DNA of 38,783 nucleotides from an uncultured Oscillospiraceae bacterium. GTDB taxonomy: Bacteria > Bacillota > Clostridia > Oscillospirales > Oscillospiraceae. Where the stretch lies: NCBI GenBank assembly GCA_910587285.1, contig CAJULM010000026.1:1-38783 (forward strand), read 5' to 3'. Positions 7,063-15,412 of the stretch are shown piece after piece. The notes beneath the pieces are model-generated. The model was not told the origin of the DNA, did not search any database, and was given only the letters and a program-made list of their open reading frames with translations. The position numbers and the translations under genes are program-made. Positions within the stretch are counted from its first letter, which is position 1; every line of letters starts with the position of its first letter.

Positions 7063-9376
7063 GCGCTTCGTCATACCCGCCCTGGCCTTCGTCCTGCCCG
7101 GAGTGGTGATGCTGTGGGTGTACGCCGCCCTGGGCGTGGCCCCCTTTGGGGACAGGACGGTGCTTTTGTCCGATATGTCCAGCCAATACGTGGAGTTTTT
7201 CTGTGCGCTGAAAAACGGAGAGGTGTTTTTCTCCTGGTCCAAGGCGCTGGGCACGGGCTATATCGGGGTGTTCTCTTATTATGTGTCCAGCCCGCTGTCT
7301 CTATTGACGCTGCTGGCGCCCAATGAGGAGCTGCCCGCGGCGCTGGCGGTGCTCACGGCGCTGAAAATCGCCCTGGCGGGGCTGTCCTTCGCCCTGTTCG
7401 CCCAGCGGCGGTTCCCGGACTGCGGGTGGGGGGCGCTGCTGGGGGCGGTGTGCTACGCGCTCATGTCCTACAATGCCGCTTACTCCATCTGCATCATGTG
7501 GCTGGACGGGGTAATCTGGCTGCCCCTCATCCTGCTGGCGCTGGAGCGGATTGTGGCGGGGCGGGGGGCGGGGCCCTTCATCGCGGCCCTGGCCGTCTGC
7601 TTCTGCTCCACGTGGTACATCTCGTATATGGTGGGCGGGTTCTGCGCGCTGTACCTGTGCGCCCGGCTCGTCACCCTGGGGCCGGAGCGGCGGGCGCTGG
7701 GGCGGATTCTGGCCCGGTTTTTCGGCGGGGCGGCCTGCGCCCTGGCTCTGACGGCGTGGCTGTGGCTGCCCACCTTCCTGGCCATGTTTGCCGGAAAGTT
7801 CACCGGGGCCAATGTGGACTACGGCGGGCTGCTGGCCTGCGAGCCCCTGGCGCTGCTGGGGCAGCTCAGGCCGAACGCCCCCGCCTCCATCACCTACGGC
7901 GCGCCCCCCTTCGTGTTCTGCGGCACTGCGGCGCTGATTTTTGCCGCCGCGTACTTTTTCCAGAAAAGCGCCCCGGCGCGGGAGCGGCTGGCCAACGGCG
8001 CGCTGCTGGGGGCGCTGGCGGCGTCCATGGTGCTCTCCCCCTTGGACAAGGTGTGGCACCTGTTCCAGCGGCCCAACTGGTTCCCCTTCCGCTACGCCTT
8101 TCTGTTCTCCTTTGTGCTGGCCTACCTGGCCGTTCAGACCGCGCCCCGGCTGGAGGGGCGCAGGCCCGCTCTGCGGCGGGGCGTAGCGGTGGTGCTGATA
8201 TGCCTGAGCGTATTGGAGCTTGGGTGGAATACGAAAAGTATTCTCGGAGAGCTGGAAAACCAGTTCCGCTCCGACTCTTACGCCGCCTACCGGGCGGACT
8301 ACGCCGCCAACGAGGCGCTGGTGGAGGCGGCCTATGCCGACGCCGACGGCGAGTTTTTCCGCATGGGGGCCGCCCAGGACCGGGGGCACAACAGCCCGCT
8401 GGCCTTCGGCTACCCCGGCCTCACCCACTACAGCAGCCTGTATAACGGCGACGTGAACCGGGTGACCCGCGGCCTGGGCTTCGCCCAGTCGTGGATGTGG
8501 TGCGCCTACTACGGCTCCACCCCGGTGACGGATGCGCTGCTGGGGTTTGGCTACATGATCGGCGGGGACGAGATGCCGCCCGGATATGAGCCCATCGCCC
8601 AGGCGGGGGAACTGACGCTGTGGAAGAACCCGGACGCGTTGCCCATAGCCTTCTGCCCGGAGGCGGTGGAGGGAACGCTGTTCGGCTCCACCCCCTTTGA
8701 GCGGCAGAACAACCTGCTCGCCTGCCTGTCCGGCAGCGGCGGGCCAGTGTTTGTCCCCGTGGCCACAGAGACGGAGCGCCAAGCCGGGGAGACGGTGCTG
8801 CGCCTGGTGGGGACGGGGAAACCCCTTTACATGGACCTGTCCGCCGCGGGGCTGAGCGAGGTGCTGGTGAACGGGGAGCGAGTGCTACGGCTGGGCGCCA
8901 GCGAGGCGGCCTGCGTCCACTATCTGGGCGCCCCCGCCGCCGGAGAGCGGTGGACCGTCACCGTCCGCCACAGCGGCGGCTGGTCCGGCCAGCTGTGGGA
9001 GCTGGACCTGGACGGCCTGCACGCCGCCGTGGCGGGGCTGGACAACGTGGAGGTCACGTCGGTGGACAGAAACGGCCGGGTGCGGCTGTCGGTTTTGGAC
9101 CACAGCGCGGCGGGACTGTGCACCACCATCCCCGCTGAGGAGGGGTGGTCCGCCTGGGTGGACGGACAGCGGGTGGAGCTGGAGACCTGGCTGGACACGT
9201 TCCTGTGCCTGGCCCTGCCCGCCGGAGCCCGCGAGGTGGAGCTGCGCTACACCCCGCCGGGGCTGGTTCCCGGCGCGGCCCTGGGGGCGCTGGGGCTGGC
9301 GGGGCTGATTCTGGCAAATACAAGAGGTTATACCCTGAAGAAAAAATACAGACAGAGAGGGGGAGGGGCCCCATGA
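7046..9376 (+). CDS. YfhO family polytopic membrane protein
   Basis: A 776-residue protein with about a dozen membrane helices in the first 500 residues and a large C-terminal extracytoplasmic domain. The N terminus (LWVYAALGVAPFGDRTVLLS, then DMSSQYVEFF) and the 'FSWSKALGTGYIGVFSYYVSSPLSLL' region, cited only to locate it, are typical of the YfhO family. This family belongs to the GT-C-like membrane glycosyltransferases linked to lipoteichoic acid or polymer glycosylation. The start at 7046 has 'gggaggg' upstream; the open frame runs further 5' but that part overlaps the GT2 gene. Pairing with a GtrB-like enzyme supports use of a lipid-linked sugar donor. The substrate is unknown. Confidence 0.88.
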   Translation: MKSRAERFVIPALAFVLPGVVMLWVYAALGVAPFGDRTVLLSDMSSQYVEFFCALKNGEVFFSWSKALGTGYIGVFSYYVSSPLSLLTLLAPNEELPAALAVLTALKIALAGLSFALFAQRRFPDCGWGALLGAVCYALMSYNAAYSICIMWLDGVIWLPLILLALERIVAGRGAGPFIAALAVCFCSTWYISYMVGGFCALYLCARLVTLGPERRALGRILARFFGGAACALALTAWLWLPTFLAMFAGKFTGANVDYGGLLACEPLALLGQLRPNAPASITYGAPPFVFCGTAALIFAAAYFFQKSAPARERLANGALLGALAASMVLSPLDKVWHLFQRPNWFPFRYAFLFSFVLAYLAVQTAPRLEGRRPALRRGVAVVLICLSVLELGWNTKSILGELENQFRSDSYAAYRADYAANEALVEAAYADADGEFFRMGAAQDRGHNSPLAFGYPGLTHYSSLYNGDVNRVTRGLGFAQSWMWCAYYGSTPVTDALLGFGYMIGGDEMPPGYEPIAQAGELTLWKNPDALPIAFCPEAVEGTLFGSTPFERQNNLLACLSGSGGPVFVPVATETERQAGETVLRLVGTGKPLYMDLSAAGLSEVLVNGERVLRLGASEAACVHYLGAPAAGERWTVTVRHSGGWSGQLWELDLDGLHAAVAGLDNVEVTSVDRNGRVRLSVLDHSAAGLCTTIPAEEGWSAWVDGQRVELETWLDTFLCLALPAGAREVELRYTPPGLVPGAALGALGLAGLILANTRGYTLKKKYRQRGGGAP

Positions 9377-9948
9377 GCCACAGCTTTTTCGCCTATGTCT
9401 TCCGAATGCGCCACATCGCCCGCTGGGCGCTGATGCGCAACACCCGGACGGAAAATGTGGAGGAGCACTCCTATGAGGCTGCGGTGCTGGCGCACGCCCT
9501 GGCGGTGATCGGCCGGGACGTGTTCCACAAGGAGCTGGACCCGGACGGCATCGCCGCCGCGGCCCTGTTCCACGACGCGCCGGAGATCATCACCGGGGAT
9601 ATGCCCACGCCGGTGAAGTACCACAACCCGGCGCTGAAGGACGCATACAGGGGGGTGGAGGCGGCGGCCCAGGACAAGCTGCTGTCCATGCTGCCCCCGG
9701 AGCTGGTCCCCGCCTACGAGCCCCTGGTGCGGGAGAGCGACGCGGAAATCCGGCGGTACGTGAAGGCGGCGGACAAGCTGTCCGCCTACATCAAGTGCGC
9801 GGAGGAGCTGAAGGCGGGCAATGCCGAGTTCAAAAAGGCGGCGGAGCAGACTTTGGCGGCGCTGCGGGCCATGGAGATGGAGGAGCTGGAGTGGTTTATG
9901 GAGAAGTTCCTCCCGGCGTTCAGCCTGACGCTGGACGAGTTACAATAA
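9373..9948 (+). CDS. YfbR-like HD-domain 5'-deoxynucleotidase
   Basis: A 191-residue cytoplasmic metal-dependent phosphohydrolase. The HD signature residues are visible: 'RHIARW' and 'NVEEHSYEAAVLAHAL' (first metal histidines) and 'ALFHDAPEIITGDMPTPVK', the diagnostic YfbR motif. YfbR removes phosphate from dNMPs. The start ATG overlaps the stop of the previous gene (ATGA, 4 bp), with 'ggaggggcc' as ribosome site inside that gene. The next gene, a small P-loop protein, follows after 19 bp. Both may deal with nucleotides. Confidence 0.92.
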   Translation: MSHSFFAYVFRMRHIARWALMRNTRTENVEEHSYEAAVLAHALAVIGRDVFHKELDPDGIAAAALFHDAPEIITGDMPTPVKYHNPALKDAYRGVEAAAQDKLLSMLPPELVPAYEPLVRESDAEIRRYVKAADKLSAYIKCAEELKAGNAEFKKAAEQTLAALRAMEMEELEWFMEKFLPAFSLTLDELQ

Positions 9949-9967
9949 AAAATGAGGTGAAAGGGAC

Positions 9968-10408
9968 ATGGTAATCGGAATTTTTGGCGAGAGCTGCACC
10001 GGCAAGTCCACCCTGGCCGACGCGCTGAAGGGGCGGCTGGACGCCGAGATATACACCGGGAAGGATTTTCTCCGCCTGGCGAAACACGAGGCGGAGGCAA
10101 AGAAGCTGTTTCAGGAGAAGCTCCAGGCCGCCATGGCGGAAGGGCACGTGATCTACGTCATCGCGGAGGGGGAGCACCTGTCCCTGCTGCCGGAGGGGGC
10201 GGTCCGGGTTTTGGTGACGGCGGATCTGGAGACCATCAAAGCGCGCTTTGCCCGGCGGATGAACGGCGCCCTCCCCGCCCCGGTGGCGGGGATGCTGGAG
10301 CGGAAGCACGGGATGTTTGACAACGAGCCCCACCACGTCCACGTGAAGTCCGGGGAGACGGAGCCGGACGCGGCCTGTGAACAGATTTTGCAGCTGATTC
10401 CGGCGTGA
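9968..10408 (+). CDS. Small P-loop NTPase/kinase-like protein
   Basis: A 146-residue protein with an N-terminal Walker A loop 'GESCTGKST' (~6-14) directly after a beta strand (MVIGIF). This is the layout of small nucleoside or adenylate-type kinases. An 'ARFARRMNGALP' segment near residue 95 could be the arginine-bearing lid. I do not recognise a named family, and it is shorter than standard adenylate or cytidylate kinases. The ribosome site 'gaggtgaaaggg' is well placed. It sits in the operon between the YfbR nucleotidase and the ACT protein. Confidence 0.75.
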   Translation: MVIGIFGESCTGKSTLADALKGRLDAEIYTGKDFLRLAKHEAEAKKLFQEKLQAAMAEGHVIYVIAEGEHLSLLPEGAVRVLVTADLETIKARFARRMNGALPAPVAGMLERKHGMFDNEPHHVHVKSGETEPDAACEQILQLIPA

Positions 10409-10441
10409 TTGTTCAAGCGAAAAAGAATTGGAGGAAAACCC

Positions 10442-10711
10442 ATGAGAGCGATTGTGACTGTCATCGGCAGGGATCAGGTGGGCATCATCGCCGCCGTGTG
10501 CGCCCTGCTCAGCGAGAAAAAAGTGAACGTGCTGGACATCAGCCAGACGATTTTGCAGGAGTATTTCACCATGATTATGCTGGTGGACGCCTCCGAGGCC
10601 ACGGTGCCCTTCGCCCGGCTGCGGGAGGATTTGGCCCAGGCCGGACAGGAGCGGGGCCTGGACATCCGGGTGCAAAGAGAAGATATCTTTGATGCTATGC
10701 ACCGTATTTGA
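10442..10711 (+). CDS. ACT domain protein (UPF0237)
   Basis: An 89-residue single ACT domain, a small ligand-binding fold that often senses amino acids. 'VTVIGRDQVGIIAAVCALLSEK' (named for location only) gives the first strand and glycine turn, followed by 'VNVLDISQTILQEYFTMIML'. This protein almost always precedes the PFL/UPF0210 protein in Firmicutes, as here (10-bp gap). The start ATG at 10442 follows 'ggagg'. The ligand is unknown. Confidence 0.9.
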   Translation: MRAIVTVIGRDQVGIIAAVCALLSEKKVNVLDISQTILQEYFTMIMLVDASEATVPFARLREDLAQAGQERGLDIRVQREDIFDAMHRI

Positions 10712-10721
10712 GGGCCGGACC

Positions 10722-12080
10722 ATGATTAACACCAACGACATTTTACAGACCATCCAGATGATCGACCACCAGCACCTGGATGTGCGCACCATCACCATGG
10801 GCGTCAATCTGTTAGACTGCTGCGACCCGGACCCCCATGCGGCGTGCCGGAAGATTTACGACAAAATCACCACCTCCGCGGAGAAGCTGGTGAAAACCGG
10901 GGAGGACATCGAGGCCGAGTTCGGCATCCCCATCGTCAACAAGCGCATCTCCGTCACCCCCATGGCCCTGGTGGCGGGGGCGTCCCGCACCGACGATTAC
11001 GTCCCCTTCGCCGCCGCCATGGACAAAGCGGCCAAGGCGGTGGGCGTGAACTTCATCGGCGGGTTCTCTGCCCTGGTCCACAAGGGCATGACCGAGGGGG
11101 ACAAAAAGCTCATCGCCGCCATCCCGGAGGCCCTGGCCGTCACCGACGTGGTGTGCTCCAGCGTGAACGTGGGCTCCACCCGGGCGGGCATCAACATGGA
11201 TGCGGTGGCCCTCATGGGGCGGACCATCAAGGCCTGCGCCGAGCGCACCGCCGACCGGGGGGGCTTTGGCTGCGCCAAGCTGGTGGTGTTCTGCAACGCG
11301 GTGGAGGACAATCCCTTCATGGCCGGGGCCTTCCACGGCGTGGGCGAGGCCGAGCGGGTGATTAACGTGGGGGTGTCCGGCCCCGGCGTGGTCCACCACG
11401 CCCTGCAGAGCGTGAAGGGGCAGAGCTTTGACGTGGTGGCGGAGCTCATCAAAAAGACCGCCTTCCAGGTGACGCGCATGGGCCAGCTGGTGGCGAGGGA
11501 GGCCAGCAGCCGCTTGGGCGTGCCCTTCGGCATTGTGGATTTGTCCCTGGCTCCCACCCCCGCCGTGGGGGACAGCGTGGCCCGGATTTTGGAGGAGATG
11601 GGCCTGGAGGTGTGCGGCGGCCACGGTACCACAGCCGCCCTGGCCCTGCTCAACGACGCGGTGAAGAAGGGCGGCGTGATGGCCAGCTCGTCCGTGGGCG
11701 GGCTGTCCGGGGCCTTCATCCCGGTGAGCGAGGACGAGGGCATGATCGCCGCCGCCCAGTCCGGGACGCTCACCCTGGACAAATTGGAGGCCATGACCTG
11801 CGTGTGCTCGGTGGGGCTGGACATGATCGCCGTGCCCGGCGACACCACCGCCGCCACCCTGGCCGCCATCATCGCCGACGAGGCCGCCATCGGCATGGTG
11901 AACCAAAAGACCACCGCCGTGCGCCTCATCCCCGCGCCGGGCAAGCAGGTGGGCGACGTGGTGGAGTTCGGCGGCCTGCTGGGCTCCGCGCCGGTGATGC
12001 CCTGCCACACCGGCAGCGCCGAGGCGTTCGCCGCCCGCGGCGGACGGATTCCTGCGCCGCTGCAAAGCCTGAAAAACTGA
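10722..12080 (+). CDS. PFL family protein (UPF0210/DUF711)
   Basis: A 452-residue cytoplasmic protein of the UPF0210 family, distantly related in fold to pyruvate formate-lyase-like proteins. Visible family features are 'TITMGVNLLDC' near the N terminus, 'NFIGGFSALVHKG', 'VNVGSTRAGINMDAV', and 'GVSGPGVVHHAL', with the C-terminal 'SAPVMPCHTGSAEAF'. It lacks a glycyl-radical loop in the usual place. Its function is not established. The ribosome site before 10722 is weak ('gaggg'), so translation may be coupled to the ACT gene 10 bp upstream. Confidence 0.9.
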   Translation: MINTNDILQTIQMIDHQHLDVRTITMGVNLLDCCDPDPHAACRKIYDKITTSAEKLVKTGEDIEAEFGIPIVNKRISVTPMALVAGASRTDDYVPFAAAMDKAAKAVGVNFIGGFSALVHKGMTEGDKKLIAAIPEALAVTDVVCSSVNVGSTRAGINMDAVALMGRTIKACAERTADRGGFGCAKLVVFCNAVEDNPFMAGAFHGVGEAERVINVGVSGPGVVHHALQSVKGQSFDVVAELIKKTAFQVTRMGQLVAREASSRLGVPFGIVDLSLAPTPAVGDSVARILEEMGLEVCGGHGTTAALALLNDAVKKGGVMASSSVGGLSGAFIPVSEDEGMIAAAQSGTLTLDKLEAMTCVCSVGLDMIAVPGDTTAATLAAIIADEAAIGMVNQKTTAVRLIPAPGKQVGDVVEFGGLLGSAPVMPCHTGSAEAFAARGGRIPAPLQSLKN

Positions 12081-12096
12081 AAGGGATGGAGCATCA

Positions 12097-12639
12097 ATGG
12101 AGAAAGCCATACAGGGCCCTGTTATGGGGAAGGAATACCGCTTTTTGGAGGACGGCTTTTTGTGCAAAAACTGGGACGGCCCCATTGCGTATCAGAGTGT
12201 GACCAGTGTGACCAGCGCGGAGGGGGACGGCAGTTTTGAGATCAGCTTTGTCACCCCCAAGGGAAAACAGCGCAGTGTGGAGGTCATTTTGGACAGCTTC
12301 GCCCAGAAGGGGGCGGTCCAGGCGCTGTTGCTGCAAGGGGTGCCCGGGGCCCGCGTCCGAACCCGGACCCAGACGGCCTGGGAGGCCTGCGGGACCTGGG
12401 TGACGACGGGGCTGAGCCTGGCCGCGCTGGTTTTGGTTATCATTGCGATTAACACGTGGGGCCAGGGGACCACTGTCCACGTGCCTGTTTGGGTTTTGCC
12501 CATTGTGATGATAGGTTCGTTTTTGAGTACCCCGGTGCTGCTGGCCATTGCCGCCGTGATCCTGGGGGCCTTTGGGGTGGGGGCTGTGCGCTCGCTGGTG
12601 AAGCGAAAGACTGTGTGGGTTCTGGAAGGAAACGCATAA
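12097..12639 (+). CDS. Hypothetical membrane protein
   Basis: A 180-residue protein with no family I recognise. The first ~95 residues are soluble and look beta-rich (YRFLEDGFLCKNW; FEISFVTPKGKQ). Hydrophobic segments follow at about 100-119 and 131-165, the latter long enough for two crossings with a tight turn. It ends in a basic tail. It is 16 bp after the PFL gene, with 'aaaggga' upstream, and is the last gene of the operon before a bidirectional terminator. Confidence 0.7.
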   Translation: MEKAIQGPVMGKEYRFLEDGFLCKNWDGPIAYQSVTSVTSAEGDGSFEISFVTPKGKQRSVEVILDSFAQKGAVQALLLQGVPGARVRTRTQTAWEACGTWVTTGLSLAALVLVIIAINTWGQGTTVHVPVWVLPIVMIGSFLSTPVLLAIAAVILGAFGVGAVRSLVKRKTVWVLEGNA

Positions 12640-12644
12640 ATAGG

Positions 12645-12674
12645 AAGGGCCGAAGGCGTATGCCTTCGGCCCTT
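12645..12674. terminator. Bidirectional intrinsic terminator
   Basis: Thirteen-base perfect arms (12645-12657 and 12662-12674) sit between two convergent transcription units, with short T-rich flanks both ways. It likely ends both the plus-strand operon and the minus-strand DUF2461 gene. Confidence 0.8.
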
Positions 12675-12684
12675 TGCGTTGATT

Positions 12685-13365
12685 TTACGTGGATTCTCTG
12701 GGGTTCGGATCGGCCCAGAGGGTGGAGAAGTAGTCGTAGTACGGCATGAGGAAGGAGAAGCCCTCCACCAGCCTGCCGGCCAGCTCCGGGGAGTAGACGG
12801 CCTCGCTGAGAGGCTCCTCGTGGCCGATGGACAGGGACTTTTTATTGTACCACTCGGCCAGCCTGGGCTCGGCGCAGGGCTTGGGCCGGGCGTAGGACGG
12901 CCCCTGGAGGACGAACTCGTCCTGCCTGGCCAGCCGGTTGTGCAGCTTGAGCAGGGGGGTGGGGTCGGCGTCAATGCGGGCGCGGTGCTTCTCCATGGTC
13001 AGCGCGGGCGCGTCCCAGAAGCCCATGCCGCAGCTCCAGCTCTCCGGGGCCAGCTCGAACCAGAATACCGGGTGGCCGCCGGACTCGTTGCCAAAGCGGA
13101 ACAGGGACAGCCACAGGTGGTCCTTGTACGGCCCCCGGCCGAACAGCCGCCGGGCGTCCCGGTAGATGCGGGACACCTTCAGGTTCAGCCCGCATTTGGG
13201 GAAGCGGTCCAGCAGCTCCCGTTGCACCTGGCCGCCCAGCTCCCTCATGGGGGCGAGGAAATAGGTCTGATAGTCGGACTTGTGGGCCTCAAACCAGCTC
13301 TTTTCGTTGTTGAAGCGGATGCCCCACATGAAGTCCACCGTCTCCTGAGAAAAGCCTTCAAACAT
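12685..13365 (-). CDS. DUF2461 domain-containing protein
   Basis: A 226-residue cytoplasmic protein of the DUF2461/TIGR02453 family. The conserved patches are 'FMWGIRFNNEKSWFEAHK', 'KVSRIYRDARRLFGRGPYKDH' and 'ELAPESWSCGMGFW'. Function is unknown. The ATG at 13365 is preferred over an in-frame GTG at 13380 because 'gggag' lies 8 bases before it. The gene starts 5 bp after the stop of the VanW gene, so they are probably cotranscribed. Confidence 0.88.
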   Translation of the reverse strand: MFEGFSQETVDFMWGIRFNNEKSWFEAHKSDYQTYFLAPMRELGGQVQRELLDRFPKCGLNLKVSRIYRDARRLFGRGPYKDHLWLSLFRFGNESGGHPVFWFELAPESWSCGMGFWDAPALTMEKHRARIDADPTPLLKLHNRLARQDEFVLQGPSYARPKPCAEPRLAEWYNKKSLSIGHEEPLSEAVYSPELAGRLVEGFSFLMPYYDYFSTLWADPNPREST

Positions 13366-13370
13366 GGCGC

Positions 13371-15230
13371 TCACTCCCACTGGCCCGTGAAGGGGTTCCA
13401 GGTGCCCTGGCTGGCCTCCGGCGTGGGGTCGGGGCTGGGCGTCTCCTCAGGCTGGCTGGGGATGGGCTCCTGGCTGGGGGGAAGCTCGGGGGTGGGCTCC
13501 ACCACGGGAGGCTGCTCGGGGGTGGGCTCCTGGCTGGGGGGGAGCTCCGGCGTGGGCTCCGCCGTGGGCGGGACCCAGGGGTCGCCTGGGGTGGGCTCCA
13601 CCACGGGGGGATCTGTGACCACCGGCTCCAGCCCCAGCGAGGCGGCGTCGGCAGGGTTGTACAAAATCAGCTTGTCCCGCTTGGCGTATTTGCTGTGGTT
13701 TTCAAAGGTGCGGGAGATGAGCTGTCCGTCCCCGTCGTATACGCAGCGGTACACGTCCACCTCATAGCCGGTATAGGGGGTGACATCCACCTTGGTGGTG
13801 CCCACGGGGATGGTCTCGTCCGGCTGGTACACGGTGGTCCAGGGGGTGGAGGACAGGGCGTACCGCTCGGTTTTCACGGTGATGTTGTCGGGATTGCTGC
13901 CGTAGAACTGTACCGTCAGCTTGCCGGACGCGCCGCCCTCGGTATAGGCCACGATTTTGATGGGGAATCCGGTGTTGTTGCGGAATTTGAAGTCCAGAGA
14001 GGGGTAGTAGATGGTGGCGTCCAGCCCGTTGGGGATATAGCCGGTGGCGAAGGCGTGGCAGGCCCGGCGGACGATCTCCAGGTTGGCGTACACCGCGCAG
14101 TAGTAGAGGGAGGAGGATACCTGGCACACGCCGCCCCCGTCCATGGCCACGGTCTGGCCGTCCTGATAGCCGGTGCTGGGCCTGTAGCCGTTGGCCTGGC
14201 TGGGGTCGCCGATGGTGGCGATATAGGAGAACTCCTCGCCGGGCTGGATCACCTTGCCATTGCAGAATTCGGCGGCCCGGTTCACGTTGAAGGAACGGTT
14301 GGCCACCCCGTCCATCCAGGTGGTCACCTCGGAGAGCAGGTCCTTATAGTAGAGCTTCTCGTCGCCGGTGGTGCCCGGCGGGGTAAATTCCAGGGGGATG
14401 GTGCAGGGCTGGCCGGGGACGGCCCCGTCCAGAATGGCCTGAGCCTCCTCCGGGTTGACGGACAGGCCGATCACCGCCGGGGCCAGCTTGCCGTTCTCGT
14501 CCAGGCCGGGGGCCTTGGGCTCCACGTAGACAAGCTCGTTGAGGCTTTCGCCGGTGAGCTCCGCCCCGGGCAGGGGCTGGGCCTGGGCGGTGAGCTGGGT
14601 CTCGCCGTCGGCTAAGGCGGCCAGCACCTGGGCGAACAGGGCTTCCACGTCCAGCTCCTGGCCGTCAAAGCCGGGCGTGACCTCCACCGATTCCTCGCCT
14701 ACCTCGTAGGTGAAGTCCACCGGCGCTACGTACAGTTCCCCGGCGATCTCCTGGAGGAGCTGGCGGGCCTTTGCCTCCCCCTCGGGGGTGAAGGAGGCGG
14801 CGGACAGGGACAGGTCGGTGGGCTCATACGCCAGACCCAGCCACAGCATCCCCAGCTTCCAGAAGGGCTGCGCCGCCTTGGCGGCCATGCCCCGCTCCAC
14901 CGCCGCCTCGGGAGAGCAGGCCAGCAGCTCGCCGGGCAGCACCACGCTTTTGCCCTCGCCGTACTCAATGGTGAGGGAGCGCTGGTCCAGCCGCTGGTCG
15001 ATCTCCTGAGAAACGACGGCCAGGGCTTCCTCCTGGGTGAGCTTGCCCAGGCCGGCCACGGGCGCGCCCTGGTCGTCCACCGCCGCAGCGCCGGGCAGCA
15101 GGCGGCCGTTCCCCTGCACCCAGGAGCACAGGCCAAAGTAGCCGCCCACTGCGGCCACGGCTAAGGCGGCGGCAATGATACCCGCAATCAGCGCTGCGGG
15201 AACTTTTTTGTTGGGAGCGGAACCTTCCAT
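13371..15230 (-). CDS. VanW family cell-wall-associated protein
   Basis: A 619-residue envelope protein. A single membrane anchor (~10-32) is followed by a repeated peptidoglycan-binding-type region ('TQEEALAVVSQEID' and 'TPEGEAKARQLLQEI' starting two copies), then the VanW domain (~330-465) with 'FNPG'-like 'VIQPGEEFSYIATIGDP', 'QDGQTVAMDGGGVCQVSSSL' and 'NNTGFPIKI'. The last ~95 residues are a Pro/Glu/Thr-rich tail built from 20-residue repeats (60-bp DNA period), probably a wall-spanning spacer. The family role is unproven; VanW occurs in some vancomycin clusters, but this copy stands alone. Confidence 0.9.
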   Translation of the reverse strand: MEGSAPNKKVPAALIAGIIAAALAVAAVGGYFGLCSWVQGNGRLLPGAAAVDDQGAPVAGLGKLTQEEALAVVSQEIDQRLDQRSLTIEYGEGKSVVLPGELLACSPEAAVERGMAAKAAQPFWKLGMLWLGLAYEPTDLSLSAASFTPEGEAKARQLLQEIAGELYVAPVDFTYEVGEESVEVTPGFDGQELDVEALFAQVLAALADGETQLTAQAQPLPGAELTGESLNELVYVEPKAPGLDENGKLAPAVIGLSVNPEEAQAILDGAVPGQPCTIPLEFTPPGTTGDEKLYYKDLLSEVTTWMDGVANRSFNVNRAAEFCNGKVIQPGEEFSYIATIGDPSQANGYRPSTGYQDGQTVAMDGGGVCQVSSSLYYCAVYANLEIVRRACHAFATGYIPNGLDATIYYPSLDFKFRNNTGFPIKIVAYTEGGASGKLTVQFYGSNPDNITVKTERYALSSTPWTTVYQPDETIPVGTTKVDVTPYTGYEVDVYRCVYDGDGQLISRTFENHSKYAKRDKLILYNPADAASLGLEPVVTDPPVVEPTPGDPWVPPTAEPTPELPPSQEPTPEQPPVVEPTPELPPSQEPIPSQPEETPSPDPTPEASQGTWNPFTGQWE

Positions 15231-15265
15231 AATACAGCAGACCTCCTACAACGACAATCATAAAT

Positions 15266-15294
15266 ATTGTACCACCATATCCCGGTTTGGGCAA
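15266..15294 (-). promoter_or_regulatory. vanW-family gene promoter
   Basis: On the minus strand TTGCCC (15294-15289) and TACAAT (15271-15266) are 17 bp apart, upstream of an 'aggagg' site and the ATG at 15230. Confidence 0.6.
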
Positions 15295-15372
15295 GGAAAA
15301 GTATTCACAAAAAAGTTACAATTTGGTATCAATTTTGCGAAAAGGTGTTGATATTGTCAAAATCTGGCCAAG

Positions 15373-15406
15373 AAAGCCGCCTGCCGGGGAGCTGGCAGGC
15401 GGCTTT
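15373..15406. terminator. fbp terminator
   Basis: Thirteen-base arms (15373-15385 and 15394-15406) around an 8-nt loop lie just past the fbp stop, with a short T run on each side. Confidence 0.75.
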
Positions 15407-15412
15407 TGAGAA

